21,164 nucleotides of DNA from CAYTSA01 sp964440345 (lineage in GTDB: Bacteria > Desulfobacterota > Desulfovibrionia > Desulfovibrionales > Desulfovibrionaceae). The DNA lies in contig CAYTSA010000069.1 in assembly GCA_964440345.1 (NCBI GenBank), positions 1 through 21,164 on the forward strand. The letters run 5' to 3'. Under the pieces are notes generated by a model. That model saw nothing but the letters and a program-made list of their open reading frames with translations. It searched no databases and was not told the origin of the DNA. A program made the position numbers and the translations under genes. Below are positions 1 through 7,210 of the stretch, one piece after another. Position 1 is the first letter of the stretch. The number at the start of each line of letters is the position of its first letter.

Positions 1-668
1 TTTTCCGGAGACAGATACAACGCTGTATCTTTGCGGACTTGGCCTATAACATGCAGTTGCAAGCGAAGCGCTTCGTGCACCAATGGCCCCTTCATATACC
101 ACGCATCCAGAAGCAGTCGAATGGGGATATTGATTCCAAGCCAGCGCACAAGCAATCGCGTCAACATGATCGCAGCGTTGAGCTTGGAGCGGTTTCCACG
201 ATGCGGAATCATGCGCATGAGGAGGGGAAACGCGCCCTCCCGCTTCTCGTATTTGCAGATCATGCCCACGCAGACAAAGAGCTGCCCCCATACATACGTG
301 GGGCGGTTGGGCCTGTTGGCGTAGTCGTGATGCAAGGCCGCGGAAGGCGCTTTTTTCGAGGCGCGAAAGTTTATCGTGTCGTCGATGGCAAGCAGAATTT
401 CTTTTGGCGCCAGGACGTTGGAAAGCAACAAAGCCCACTGCCTGGCCAGAGGCAGCCAAGCAAACACGCCTTTCTTGATCGCTTTGTAATAGGCTGTCCA
501 GGTGCGTTTTGGAATGATGGCAAGCAGTGCCTCGGTGATATGCCCAGACCGCGCCACCATGCATCCCAAAAGGAGTTCGAGAAACGTGGGCCGAAGCTTG
601 GGCGGCAAGGGTTGGAAAAGAAAGGTGATCCAATCTGCCAAAACGGTAAGGGCTTGACGTCGGTACAT
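1..668 (-). CDS. DDE transposase of an insertion sequence, N-terminal part (runs off left edge)
   Basis: This is an uninterrupted minus-strand reading frame of 222 codons that is still open at base 1, so the C-terminus lies outside the window. It begins at ATG 668-666 behind a strong AGGAGG at 681-676. The protein starts MYRRQALTVLADWITF and contains LLAIDDTINF (about residues 94-103) and IRLLLDAWYMKG (about 190-201). These look like the first and second catalytic aspartates of an IS4/IS701-like DDE transposase; the third acidic residue would be beyond the edge. The region between is basic with aromatic residues, as usual in these enzymes. Family assignment rests on motif pattern, not on a search, so the exact IS family is open. 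Upstream lies a chain of hairpins that may control its translation. A longer plus-strand frame over the same bases is its antisense shadow. Confidence 0.85.
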   Translation of the reverse strand, partial: MYRRQALTVLADWITFLFQPLPPKLRPTFLELLLGCMVARSGHITEALLAIIPKRTWTAYYKAIKKGVFAWLPLARQWALLLSNVLAPKEILLAIDDTINFRASKKAPSAALHHDYANRPNRPTYVWGQLFVCVGMICKYEKREGAFPLLMRMIPHRGNRSKLNAAIMLTRLLVRWLGINIPIRLLLDAWYMKGPLVHEALRLQLHVIGQVRKDTALYLSPE

Positions 669-678
669 TGTGTAACCT

Positions 679-703
679 CCTGAAAAAGAATTTCTTTTTC
701 AGG
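679..703 (-). promoter_or_regulatory. Palindrome overlapping the transposase ribosome binding site
   Basis: Arms CCTGAAAAAGAA (679-690) and TTCTTTTTCAGG (692-703) are perfectly complementary around a single central base. On the minus strand the 3' arm runs into AGGAGG, the transposase Shine-Dalgarno sequence (681-676), so the hairpin would cover half of it. IS10 and IS50 are known to use such structures to block translation from transcripts that read into the element; that role here is inference. It could also simply be a terminator. Confidence 0.5.
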
Positions 704-818
704 AAAAGGCCGGCGAAGCCGGCCGCGCGATTTGCGCGAAGTGTCAAGTACTTTTTTGCATTTTTTGCATTTTTTTGTGCCCTGTTGGGGTGCGGAGACT
801 CTAAACTCTAGACTTATA
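704..818. other. Probable end region of the insertion sequence, with hairpins
   Basis: A second hairpin, GGCCGGC (708-714) and GCCGGCC (718-724), follows the first and is trailed by a GCGC-GATTT-GCGC stem. Next comes an AT-rich stretch starting GTGTCAAGTACTTTTTTGCA with the short repeat TTTTTTGCA (about 740-777). The IS end probably lies here, but with only one end in the window I cannot define the terminal inverted repeat or a target duplication. No gene is seen. Confidence 0.35.
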
Positions 819-863
819 AATCAGAGCACGAAATTGTTAAGAATATTCTGCTCTGATTAATAT
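819..863 (+). promoter_or_regulatory. Candidate promoter with nested palindromes upstream of the sulfotransferase
   Basis: AATCAGAGCA (819-828) and TGCTCTGATT (849-858) are perfect 10-bp inverted repeats. Within the loop edge lies the perfect palindrome AGAATATTCT (840-849). A weak promoter, TTGTTA (834-839), 18-bp spacer, TAATAT (858-863), overlaps both, so the 10-bp palindrome sits between the -35 and -10 boxes where a repressor could bind. The promoter matches 4 of 6 bases at each box, so this is tentative. Confidence 0.35.
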
Positions 864-889
864 GCAATCTCCTGGAGTAATGGGACATG

Positions 890-925
890 TTTCAGGAACG
901 AACGTTGCCCCAACGCGAAAATACA
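890..925 (+). repeat. Decayed copy of the TAG(A/C)GCATTTTC repeat element
   Basis: Bases 890-925 align without gaps to 15427-15462, the right half of the intact element. They share TTTCAGGA at the left and CAACGCGAAAAT near the right. The differences visible are all transitions, suggesting an old, decaying copy. The left terminal repeat is not recognisable. It lies in the 5' leader of the sulfotransferase gene. Confidence 0.6.
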
Positions 926-987
926 CTAAATGTGTCGCTCCTCGGAACGTGGGCAGCAAGAATATCGGCAATGAAGGAGATAGCCTT

Positions 988-1842
988 ATGAGTAATACGT
1001 ATGTCGGGCTGCATGTCTCAAAGTGCGCTGGAACCAGTTTCCTGGAAATGGCGATTCAGAGCTTGGCCGCTACCGAATTCTATCAAAATACAAGCATGAT
1101 CAGGAACTGGAAAAATGGATGGCCTGAGTTTTTTGATATACAGGATTATGCAAGTCTGAGGCTGGTTTGGGGGCATAGCGTGCATGAGCAAATGCTTCAT
1201 TACTTGCAGCGCCCCATCCTCTTTACGGGATTGCGAGACCCTGCGAAAAGGCTGCTTAGCAACGCGAAATTTCAAGTAAAACTTCACGAGACCCAAGGCC
1301 GAAAGTTTGATGTGGAAACGTGGCTAGCGAACGAGAAGAACCCCATGTGTTGGTTCATAATCAATCGTTTCCCGACTTTTGCCGCAAAGGATAATCAATC
1401 GTTGACGCCTTTTGAGCGCGCGAGAAATGCACTTACAGCTTTCGATTATGTTTTCTTTACGGAGAATTTTACAGACAGCGCTACAGCAATACTTCGCGAG
1501 CTCGGCAGCAGTAGCGAACTAATGGAAAAGAACAAGACTAGTAGAGAAGATATTGATATAGAACTTGACCTGTCAAATTTGAAATATGACTTTGAATTAT
1601 ATGAGTGGGCGCGAAATACATTTGCGAATAAAGAATTCTCCGCGCCATTAGAGCCAAACTCTCTTGTACAAGACTTCCTTTCCGCTAGCCCTAAGTTAAA
1701 AGAGCTGGAGGGATTTCTTTTTAATTCGATGGCGAACGAATACTCTGGCTGGGGAGTCCTAAAGCAACAGCTTCAAAGAAGACATGACAAGGCAATGCAA
1801 ATATTAAGAGAGGTGGCCGTTTACAAAAAGAAGTTGCACTAA
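988..1842 (+). CDS. Sulfotransferase family protein
   Basis: Predicted 284-aa cytoplasmic or membrane-associated enzyme that would transfer sulfate from PAPS to a glycan or other acceptor. Residues 6-17 (VGLHVSKCAGTS) match the 5'-phosphosulfate binding loop of carbohydrate sulfotransferases (family pattern H-x-P-K-C-A-G-T-S/T, here Ser instead of Pro). Residues 79-91 (FTGLRDPAKRLLS) match the 3'-phosphate site, with Arg83 and Ser91. The start at 988 is chosen because GAAGGAGA (973-980) lies 7 bases upstream; the frame extends 42 codons further up but has no ribosome binding site there and would cross a repeat. The gene is strikingly AT-rich compared with the right half of the window, a sign of transfer. 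It faces the MBOAT/SGNH gene pair, so a role in decorating surface polysaccharide is plausible. Substrate unknown. Confidence 0.8.
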   Translation: MSNTYVGLHVSKCAGTSFLEMAIQSLAATEFYQNTSMIRNWKNGWPEFFDIQDYASLRLVWGHSVHEQMLHYLQRPILFTGLRDPAKRLLSNAKFQVKLHETQGRKFDVETWLANEKNPMCWFIINRFPTFAAKDNQSLTPFERARNALTAFDYVFFTENFTDSATAILRELGSSSELMEKNKTSREDIDIELDLSNLKYDFELYEWARNTFANKEFSAPLEPNSLVQDFLSASPKLKELEGFLFNSMANEYSGWGVLKQQLQRRHDKAMQILREVAVYKKKLH

Positions 1843-2007
1843 GATGTAACGGTCTAGCGTTTGCAGGACTTCAGAAGTTGTGAGTTATTGTATGAATGGG
1901 ACTATTGTTGACGTCCCCCCATTTTCTGACCACTCCCTATGAGAGGATGCGCTCCCCGAACCGGCTTCCAGCAATGCGTCATGGCAATACGTTGACTCAT
2001 TGGGAGT

Positions 2008-3504
2008 TTACCATTCGGCCGCGCCATCTGTCCACACGCCATAGGCATGGGGTCTTTTGGGGTCTATCAAATGCGGGAATAATTTGGCTACAGCTTGGGC
2101 GTCTTCCGTCCCGTGAGCGATGAGTTTATAGTCTTCTCCATTGGAAAAATACAGGTACTGGTGTTCAGGGTTGCCTCCCGGCCGGGGGTCTGCCGGGAGA
2201 GAAATAATATACTTCGGCGTCAATTCTGGTATCCAGTCGACATCCGCCTTGCCCCACAGCGTTTTCACTCCCTGCCAGCCCTCGCTGGCAGGATAACAGC
2301 CGTGCGCTGCATGGAAAGCTTCCAGCGCGTGCTGCACTTTCAGAATGTCCTGGCGTCGTACAATAAAATAGGACGGGGCGTAATAGGTTGGAGATATGGC
2401 TGTCAGCTCAGCCACGTTTCTGGCTTTTACGGCTAGAACAGGGTCCCAGGCCCGTTGTTCCCGCCCGTGAATGCGTTGTTTCAGACACGCTCCAAGATTC
2501 ACAGACCGTATGGCGGATCCTTTGTAGTTGGCGTGGAACCACGTATCGTAAAAACACTCTATGTCTAGATTGAACAGTTCTGGGGGAAATTCTATGTGCA
2601 ACCCATGCTCCTGCAACGCGTTTTGCAACATTTCAATATTGGTTTTGGTTTTGTCATCCTCTACGTTGAAACGCGGGTTGCGTATGGAGACTGGCCAAGT
2701 AAGAATGAACTTGCCGCCACGCGATTCTACATACGTTTTAATGCTGTTGAGGGTGGCTGCAAGCTCAGTCGGCAGGTGCGGCACTTTTTTGTATATATAT
2801 GCAAATCCCTTGGTTTTTAATTGATCCAAAAGTTTGTCAGTGGGCCCGCCGTTTACAGAGAATTCACAAGTATATGTTAGGTGTTTATGGCCGTACGCTG
2901 CGTTTTTGGAAGTATACTCCGGCTGGTTGCGTCTCTCCCTCCATGTCTGCTCAACAGCGCTGCGGGGTGCAATTTTGGGAGGGGATTTTATGTGCAGCAA
3001 CCCCTTGATCACTCTTGCGGGGGATACACGCGACATGAATTCCAACTTTTCCAACAATGGTAGACTGTTCAGGTAGTCGCCGCCCCAGGCCAACATGTTA
3101 TTGTAAAACCACTCTGTGTTACCCACATTCATGTAGTAGCCGTACTCCAGGGGCATGACGACTATGTCGCCGTCATGCATAGCATTCTCAAGTTGGTAAA
3201 GGTAGTATTTTACAGGCAGGCTCGCATGCGAAGCGAGATTGAGCACAGGAAAGTCCGTAACGTGCTCAATTATTGAACTATTTATAGAAAATAGGCCGTT
3301 TGATCCAGAAATGATGATGATCTTACGTTGTTCGCCAATGTCTTTTGTCCGCAGGTCTTTGCAGTACAGCATATCACTCACCCACCACTCTGCTTCAACA
3401 GGAGCGCCTATTTGTAAAAAACATAAGAAAACATAAACAACAATGTATGTCGCTACCAGGGTGATGAAGCTGCGTAAAAATAATAATCCAGAACTATGCG
3501 TCAT
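2008..3504 (-). CDS. Membrane-anchored SGNH-like acyltransferase partner fused to a pseudopilin-G-like domain
   Basis: 498 aa. An uncleaved membrane segment at about residues 8-31 places the rest in the periplasm. IIIISGSNGLFSI (62-74) resembles the nucleophile block of SGNH proteins that act with MBOAT enzymes (AlgX/DltD-like), and FYDTWFHANYKGS (318-330) supplies the Asp320/His324 pair expected near the end of such a domain. Residues about 380-498 are different. They carry a helix, then CYPASEGWQG, LPADPRPGGN, YLYFSNGEDYKLIAHG and a final YGVWTDGAAEW, resembling the C-terminal domain of type II secretion pseudopilin G. The gene follows the MBOAT gene by 17 bases with no clear ribosome binding site, consistent with co-transcription. 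Probable role: O-acylation of an exopolysaccharide. The fusion reading is inference from motif order. Confidence 0.7.
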   Translation of the reverse strand: MTHSSGLLFLRSFITLVATYIVVYVFLCFLQIGAPVEAEWWVSDMLYCKDLRTKDIGEQRKIIIISGSNGLFSINSSIIEHVTDFPVLNLASHASLPVKYYLYQLENAMHDGDIVVMPLEYGYYMNVGNTEWFYNNMLAWGGDYLNSLPLLEKLEFMSRVSPARVIKGLLHIKSPPKIAPRSAVEQTWRERRNQPEYTSKNAAYGHKHLTYTCEFSVNGGPTDKLLDQLKTKGFAYIYKKVPHLPTELAATLNSIKTYVESRGGKFILTWPVSIRNPRFNVEDDKTKTNIEMLQNALQEHGLHIEFPPELFNLDIECFYDTWFHANYKGSAIRSVNLGACLKQRIHGREQRAWDPVLAVKARNVAELTAISPTYYAPSYFIVRRQDILKVQHALEAFHAAHGCYPASEGWQGVKTLWGKADVDWIPELTPKYIISLPADPRPGGNPEHQYLYFSNGEDYKLIAHGTEDAQAVAKLFPHLIDPKRPHAYGVWTDGAAEW

Positions 3505-3521
3505 GGCGACGGCAGGATACG

Positions 3522-5018
3522 CTAAAAGTTAAAATACAAAAATTTTGTTGGCGCATAGTCGTCGCGAATGAAAGTCAACATGCTTAAAAAGAACAGTATA
3601 GACGTGAAAAAGGCGTAACGAAAAGTGGGTGCGAATGTGAACTTGCTGTGTTTCGAGTGTATTTGTCCAGAGAGCTCCATGGAGTTAGGAAAAACAAAAG
3701 CCATAATAGAAAAGACCGCAATGTAGCCGAATGCTTTTGCTTCCAGCAGCATTTCTTCAGCAGCAAGCAAGGTGAATTCTGCGTTGCCAGTAAACCAGGA
3801 AAACAAAGCAACTACGTTTTCAGGGAGTATGCTCCCGTGTGCTCCCACCATGCCGGCCCACACGTTCATGGCTTGGCTGAAAGTCTCTGCGCGGAATACG
3901 ACCCAGGCAAAGGTGACAAAAAGAAACGTAAGCGCAACTCCAATGGCCTTGGGAAGTGCGATCCCTGTGTACAGCCGCCAGAAACGGTGCACACAAAGCG
4001 CGGCCCCGTGCATTGCCCCCCAAACGACAAACGTCCAGCCAGCCCCGTGCCACAAGCCGCCAAGCAAAAAGGTTATAAATAGATTCAGATACACCCGGGT
4101 CTTGCCGCGCTGGTTGCCGCCCAGGGGAATATAAATATAATCCCGCAGCCAGCGCGACAAGGTGATGTGCCAGCGCCGCCAGAAGTCTTGGATGCTCGTA
4201 GCCTTGTAGGGGGAGTTAAAGTTGATTGGCAGGTGAATATTAAAGAGGCGGGCTGCGCCGACAGCCATGTCCGAGTAGCCGGAAAAATCAAAATAGAGCT
4301 GAAATGTATAGCTTAACGCTACGCCCCAGCTGTCAAAAAACGACAGCTCGCTATTCTGGGCAAAGCCAATATTCGCCCAATCCGCAAATGCATCTGCTAT
4401 AACTGTCTTTTTAAAAAGTCCCATCGTGAAAATGAACACGCCAAGCGACACGTTGTCCCATTGAATTTCTCTATTGCGTGCATTTTCGAATTGGGGCGCC
4501 ATCTCCTGGTGGTGAACAATGGGCCCTGCGATAAGTTGCGGAAAGAAACTGACAAACAGACTATAATCCAACAGATTTTGCTGAGAGGCTTTGCCTGAAT
4601 AGCAATCGACCAGATACGCGATCTGTTGAAAAGTGAAAAAACTAATGCCTAGTGGAAGCAAGAGTTCCAAAAGAGGGGGGTTTTCCAGCCCCAATATTGT
4701 GGAAGTATTGGTTAAGAAGAAGTCATAATACTTGAAATATCCCAGCAGGCCAAGGTTGAAGGCCAGCCCGGTAACTAGATGTCTTCTAGGTCGTCCTATT
4801 CTATGGACCAACAGCTTGGCGATATAATAGTTTACACAAATTGACCCCAATAATATTGGCAGGTAGGCTAGTTTCCAATATCCGTAAAAAAAGAAAGAGG
4901 CGGTCACGAGAAGCAGCTTGGCGGCAAGGTGGCTTTTAGACGTCTTGATGACGCAAAAATACCCTAAAAAAACTGCCGGGAGGAAGAGAAAAACAAAAAC
5001 AGGAGAACTAAAGATCAT
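3522..5018 (-). CDS. MBOAT family O-acyltransferase (AlgI/DltB-like)
   Basis: 498-aa multi-spanning inner-membrane protein expected to pass acyl groups, usually acetyl, across the membrane to a periplasmic partner for polysaccharide modification. It starts MIFSSPVFVFLFLPAVF, the typical N-terminus of the AlgI group. Family blocks are visible in order: LYFDFSGYSDMAVG (241-254), FWRRWHITLSRWLRDYIYIP (279-298) and GGLWHGAGWTFVVWGAMHG (320-338). The last contains the invariant His324 and His337. Length is normal for AlgI. The start at 5018 has only a weak ribosome binding site. The downstream SGNH gene is the expected partner, and a sulfotransferase lies beyond it, so the locus probably decorates a surface polysaccharide. 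Moderately AT-rich compared with the right half. Confidence 0.92.
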   Translation of the reverse strand: MIFSSPVFVFLFLPAVFLGYFCVIKTSKSHLAAKLLLVTASFFFYGYWKLAYLPILLGSICVNYYIAKLLVHRIGRPRRHLVTGLAFNLGLLGYFKYYDFFLTNTSTILGLENPPLLELLLPLGISFFTFQQIAYLVDCYSGKASQQNLLDYSLFVSFFPQLIAGPIVHHQEMAPQFENARNREIQWDNVSLGVFIFTMGLFKKTVIADAFADWANIGFAQNSELSFFDSWGVALSYTFQLYFDFSGYSDMAVGAARLFNIHLPINFNSPYKATSIQDFWRRWHITLSRWLRDYIYIPLGGNQRGKTRVYLNLFITFLLGGLWHGAGWTFVVWGAMHGAALCVHRFWRLYTGIALPKAIGVALTFLFVTFAWVVFRAETFSQAMNVWAGMVGAHGSILPENVVALFSWFTGNAEFTLLAAEEMLLEAKAFGYIAVFSIMAFVFPNSMELSGQIHSKHSKFTFAPTFRYAFFTSILFFLSMLTFIRDDYAPTKFLYFNF

Positions 5019-5306
5019 GTGCAGGCGGTCCAGGTGTCCATCATGTCAAAGTATCTTACGCCGTCTCCAAGGCGGCTGGTTCAAAGTAGGCGCCGAAAAC
5101 GCCAGCCATTATAAATCAAACGCGGGCTTGGAGCTGGTGTATATGTATGGTTGCAAATTTTAGCGTGCTGTTTTATGTATACGAACATGAGGCTATTCCA
5201 GCACGTTTTTCCTGCAAGCGCAACTAAAGGGTGATACTGATCTAAAGGGTGAAGCCTTCTAAGTACTTGGGCGTTGGGAGTGTGTGTGAGAATATGGCCA
5301 GACTGC
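5019..5306. other. Intergenic region with inverted and tandem repeats between divergent genes
   Basis: About 290 bases without a convincing gene. CGTGCTG (5164-5170) and CAGCACG (5199-5205) form an inverted repeat with a 28-base loop. CTAAAGGGTGA occurs twice (5224-5234 and 5242-5252), 18 bp apart, upstream of the promoter of the small exported protein, as expected of a tandem activator or repressor site. A TATAAT on the minus strand (5112-5107) could be the -10 of the MBOAT gene, but I see no good -35. An 81-codon plus-strand frame ending at 5163 looks like chance. Confidence 0.4.
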
Positions 5307-5335
5307 TTGACACGAGCTGATGCATTGGCTAAGAT
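5307..5335 (+). promoter_or_regulatory. Sigma70-type promoter of the small exported protein
   Basis: TTGACA (5307-5312), a 17-bp spacer and TAAGAT (5330-5335) form a near-consensus vegetative promoter. Transcription would begin near 5342, giving a leader of about 45 bases before the ATG at 5387. This is the strongest promoter match seen in the window. Confidence 0.75.
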
Positions 5336-5386
5336 TATTTAGCTTATTCAATTTGTCCACTATAACAATTGTTTGGAGGGTCTGTC

Positions 5387-5701
5387 ATGAAGAAAGTAGT
5401 TTCAGCTTTGATTTGCGTATTTGTTTTGTCGGTAATGGCCATGGCTTATGCACCCGATGCCCAGGCTGCTAACGTACAAATCACAACCACCATTAAAAAA
5501 CTTGAGAATTCAGGCGGCGTGTACACCGTCACTTTTGACTACAACAGCGTTGAGTATGTACGGGCCATACAACCTGACAAACAGAATGAATACCTGGCCA
5601 TCATTCTGACAGCCATGTCTAGCGGGATGAACGTTTCCCTCTACTTTGAAGACGCCGGCGCAAACTTGTGGCTCTGGAACTTGGGTATTGCTAGCCAGTA
5701 G
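5387..5701 (+). CDS. Small exported protein of unknown function
   Basis: 104 aa. Residues 1-27 form a clear Sec signal peptide: MKK, a hydrophobic core, then APDAQA with predicted cleavage before ANVQ. The mature part, about 77 residues, is predicted to be mostly beta strand (ITTTIKKL, GVYTVTFDY) followed by a helix (EYLAIILTAMSSG), a strand (NVSLYFED) and a short tail. It has no cysteine. The start is fixed by GGAGG at 5376-5380 with 6-base spacing. It has its own strong promoter and a strong terminator, so it is a single-gene unit likely to be well expressed. The product is periplasmic, surface-bound or secreted. I do not recognise the family. The strand-helix-strand layout is reminiscent of small exported beta-barrel proteins, but that is only an impression. 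Confidence 0.8.
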   Translation: MKKVVSALICVFVLSVMAMAYAPDAQAANVQITTTIKKLENSGGVYTVTFDYNSVEYVRAIQPDKQNEYLAIILTAMSSGMNVSLYFEDAGANLWLWNLGIASQ

Positions 5702-5722
5702 CCTTCCTTGATTTCTTGCAAG

Positions 5723-5762
5723 AAAACAAAAACACTGCGGCGGGCCGCAGTGTTTTTGTTTT
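5723..5762. terminator. Bidirectional intrinsic terminator
   Basis: Perfect 19-bp arms (5723-5741 and 5744-5762) with a 2-base loop. The GC-rich core is CACTGCGGC/GCCGCAGTG, and the outer stem is A-rich on one side and T-rich on the other, giving a U tract in both directions. It lies between the convergent exported-protein gene and hisF and can serve both. Confidence 0.92.
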
Positions 5763-5798
5763 AGAGCCCTTCAACGCGACAGTTTACGCCACAGTCCC

Positions 5799-6578
5799 TT
5801 ACCACACCATCCGCATCTGCACGCCCTTGCCGGCAATGTACTCCTTGATCTGAGGCACGGTGTATTCACCGTAATGGACAATGGACGCGATCAGCGCCGC
5901 TGAGGCCTTGCCTTCAGTCAGCGCTTCGTACATGTGCTGCGGATTCCCGGCCCCGCCAGAGGCAATCACCGGGATGTTCACAGACTCGCTGATTAGCCGC
6001 GTCAGCGTAAGCTCATAGCCTGTCTTGGCGCCGTCTGCGTCTATGGAGTTCAGGCATATCTCGCCGGCTCCCAGCGATTCCACGGTCTTGGCCCAATCAA
6101 CAGCGTCTATGCCCATGGGCTTGCGGCCGCCGTGGATGACTATTTCGTAGCCAGAGGGTATCTCTTCTCTGGCCGGGACTTTGAGCACATCCATGCCCAC
6201 GACCACGCACTGAGAGCCGAACGCTGCAGCGCCTTGGCTGATGATGTCCGGGTTTTTGACTGCGGCTGAGTTCACGGAAACCTTTTCAGCGCCGGCCCGC
6301 AGCACTGCGCGCATGTCTGTGACGGTGGAGACGCCGCCGCCAACTGAAAACGGAATGAATATCTCGGCGGCCACCCGTTCAACGACGTCCAGAAAAATGG
6401 ACCGGTCTTCGTGGGAGGCTGTGATGTCGTAAAAAACGATTTCATCGGCCCCCTGCTCATAGTAGTTTCTGGCGGATTCCACAGGGTCGCCAATGTCCAC
6501 GTTGCCCTTAAATTTGATGCCTTTAGTCAACACGCCGTTGCGGACGTCCAGGCAGGGAATGACTCGTTTGCTCAACAT
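5799..6578 (-). CDS. hisF: Imidazole glycerol phosphate synthase cyclase subunit HisF
   Basis: 259-aa TIM-barrel subunit that uses ammonia from HisH to turn PRFAR into imidazole glycerol phosphate and AICAR in histidine synthesis. RVIPCLDV (5-12) holds the catalytic Asp11 and VVVGMD (125-130) the second catalytic Asp130, both at the textbook positions. FSVGGGV (77-83) and PVIASGGAG form the phosphate-binding loops. The start at 6578 is set by the MLSKRVIPCLDV N-terminus and by overlap with the hisH stop (TGATG, one base shared); the frame itself extends 39 codons further up inside hisH. The segment NGVLTKGIKFKGNVDIGDP differs somewhat from the common V-K-G-V-x-F form, but the active site is intact. 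Cytoplasmic, works as a heterodimer with HisH. Confidence 0.95.
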   Translation of the reverse strand: MLSKRVIPCLDVRNGVLTKGIKFKGNVDIGDPVESARNYYEQGADEIVFYDITASHEDRSIFLDVVERVAAEIFIPFSVGGGVSTVTDMRAVLRAGAEKVSVNSAAVKNPDIISQGAAAFGSQCVVVGMDVLKVPAREEIPSGYEIVIHGGRKPMGIDAVDWAKTVESLGAGEICLNSIDADGAKTGYELTLTRLISESVNIPVIASGGAGNPQHMYEALTEGKASAALIASIVHYGEYTVPQIKEYIAGKGVQMRMVW

Positions 6579-7210
6579 CAGTTGGCCTCCTGGCAGTAGT
6601 CGTAAAAATTCTGCAACAGCCGCAGCCCGGGCCTGCCGCTTTTTTCCGGGTGGAACTGCACAGCCCACAGCCCCGGAGCCCCGTGGATGGAGCAAAACTC
6701 CTGTCCATATTCAGTCACGCCAATAACATAGTCTTTTTTCGGGTTAGGGTAGTAGCTGTGCACAAAGTAGAACTCCGCCTCTGGCGCGACGCCGGCGAAA
6801 AGCTCGCATTCTTTGAGCAGCGTTACCTGGTTCCAGCCCATGTGCGGCACGCGGATGGGCGCTCCGGGGGCTTCTTCCCATGAAGGGTTGAACAATACAC
6901 ACTCGCCGGGAATGACCCCCAGAGTCTTGGTGTTGTTTTCCTGGCTGTACTCAAGCAGTATCTGACAGCCAACACAAATGCCAAGCAGGGGTTTGTCGTC
7001 CTGAACCTGGTCTTTGATCACCTGGGCCAAACCGGTTTCTTCCAGGTCCTCCATGGCTTGGCCGGCTGCGCCCACGCCAGGAAAAATGAGGCCTTTGGCT
7101 TTGCTGATAGTCCCCGGGTCTGCAGTTATGGCGCACGGTATGCCCAGGTGGTCTAGCGCCTGGCGTACGCTGGTCTGGTTGCCGGCCTTGTAGTCAAGTA
7201 TGGCGAGCAT
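6578..7210 (-). CDS. hisH: Imidazole glycerol phosphate synthase glutaminase subunit HisH
   Basis: 210-aa class I glutamine amidotransferase that releases ammonia from glutamine for HisF. LLGICVGCQ (75-83) carries nucleophile Cys79, and VQFHPEKSG (184-192) supplies His187 and Glu189, completing the triad. The nucleophile elbow is unusual in having V-G-C-Q where L-G-M-Q is commonest. PGVGAAGQAM matches the oxyanion-side loop. The start at 7210 is chosen for its LAILDYKAGN N-terminus and the upstream GGGAGG at 7220-7215; the frame continues 55 codons up without typical HisH sequence. It is translationally coupled to hisF. No other his genes flank the pair. Confidence 0.95.
   Translation of the reverse strand: MLAILDYKAGNQTSVRQALDHLGIPCAITADPGTISKAKGLIFPGVGAAGQAMEDLEETGLAQVIKDQVQDDKPLLGICVGCQILLEYSQENNTKTLGVIPGECVLFNPSWEEAPGAPIRVPHMGWNQVTLLKECELFAGVAPEAEFYFVHSYYPNPKKDYVIGVTEYGQEFCSIHGAPGLWAVQFHPEKSGRPGLRLLQNFYDYCQEAN

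Noticed and set aside
39..683. 214-codon plus-strand frame at the left edge
   Set aside because: It is antisense to the transposase, whose frame has DDE motifs and a strong ribosome binding site.
862..987. Upstream extension of the sulfotransferase frame
   Set aside because: No ribosome binding site at 862, it crosses a repeat copy, and the family's N-terminal motif fits the start at 988.
4918..5163. 81-codon plus-strand frame with a C-x-x-C pair
   Set aside because: Half of it is antisense to the MBOAT gene, it has no ribosome binding site, and the composition is unlike a protein.
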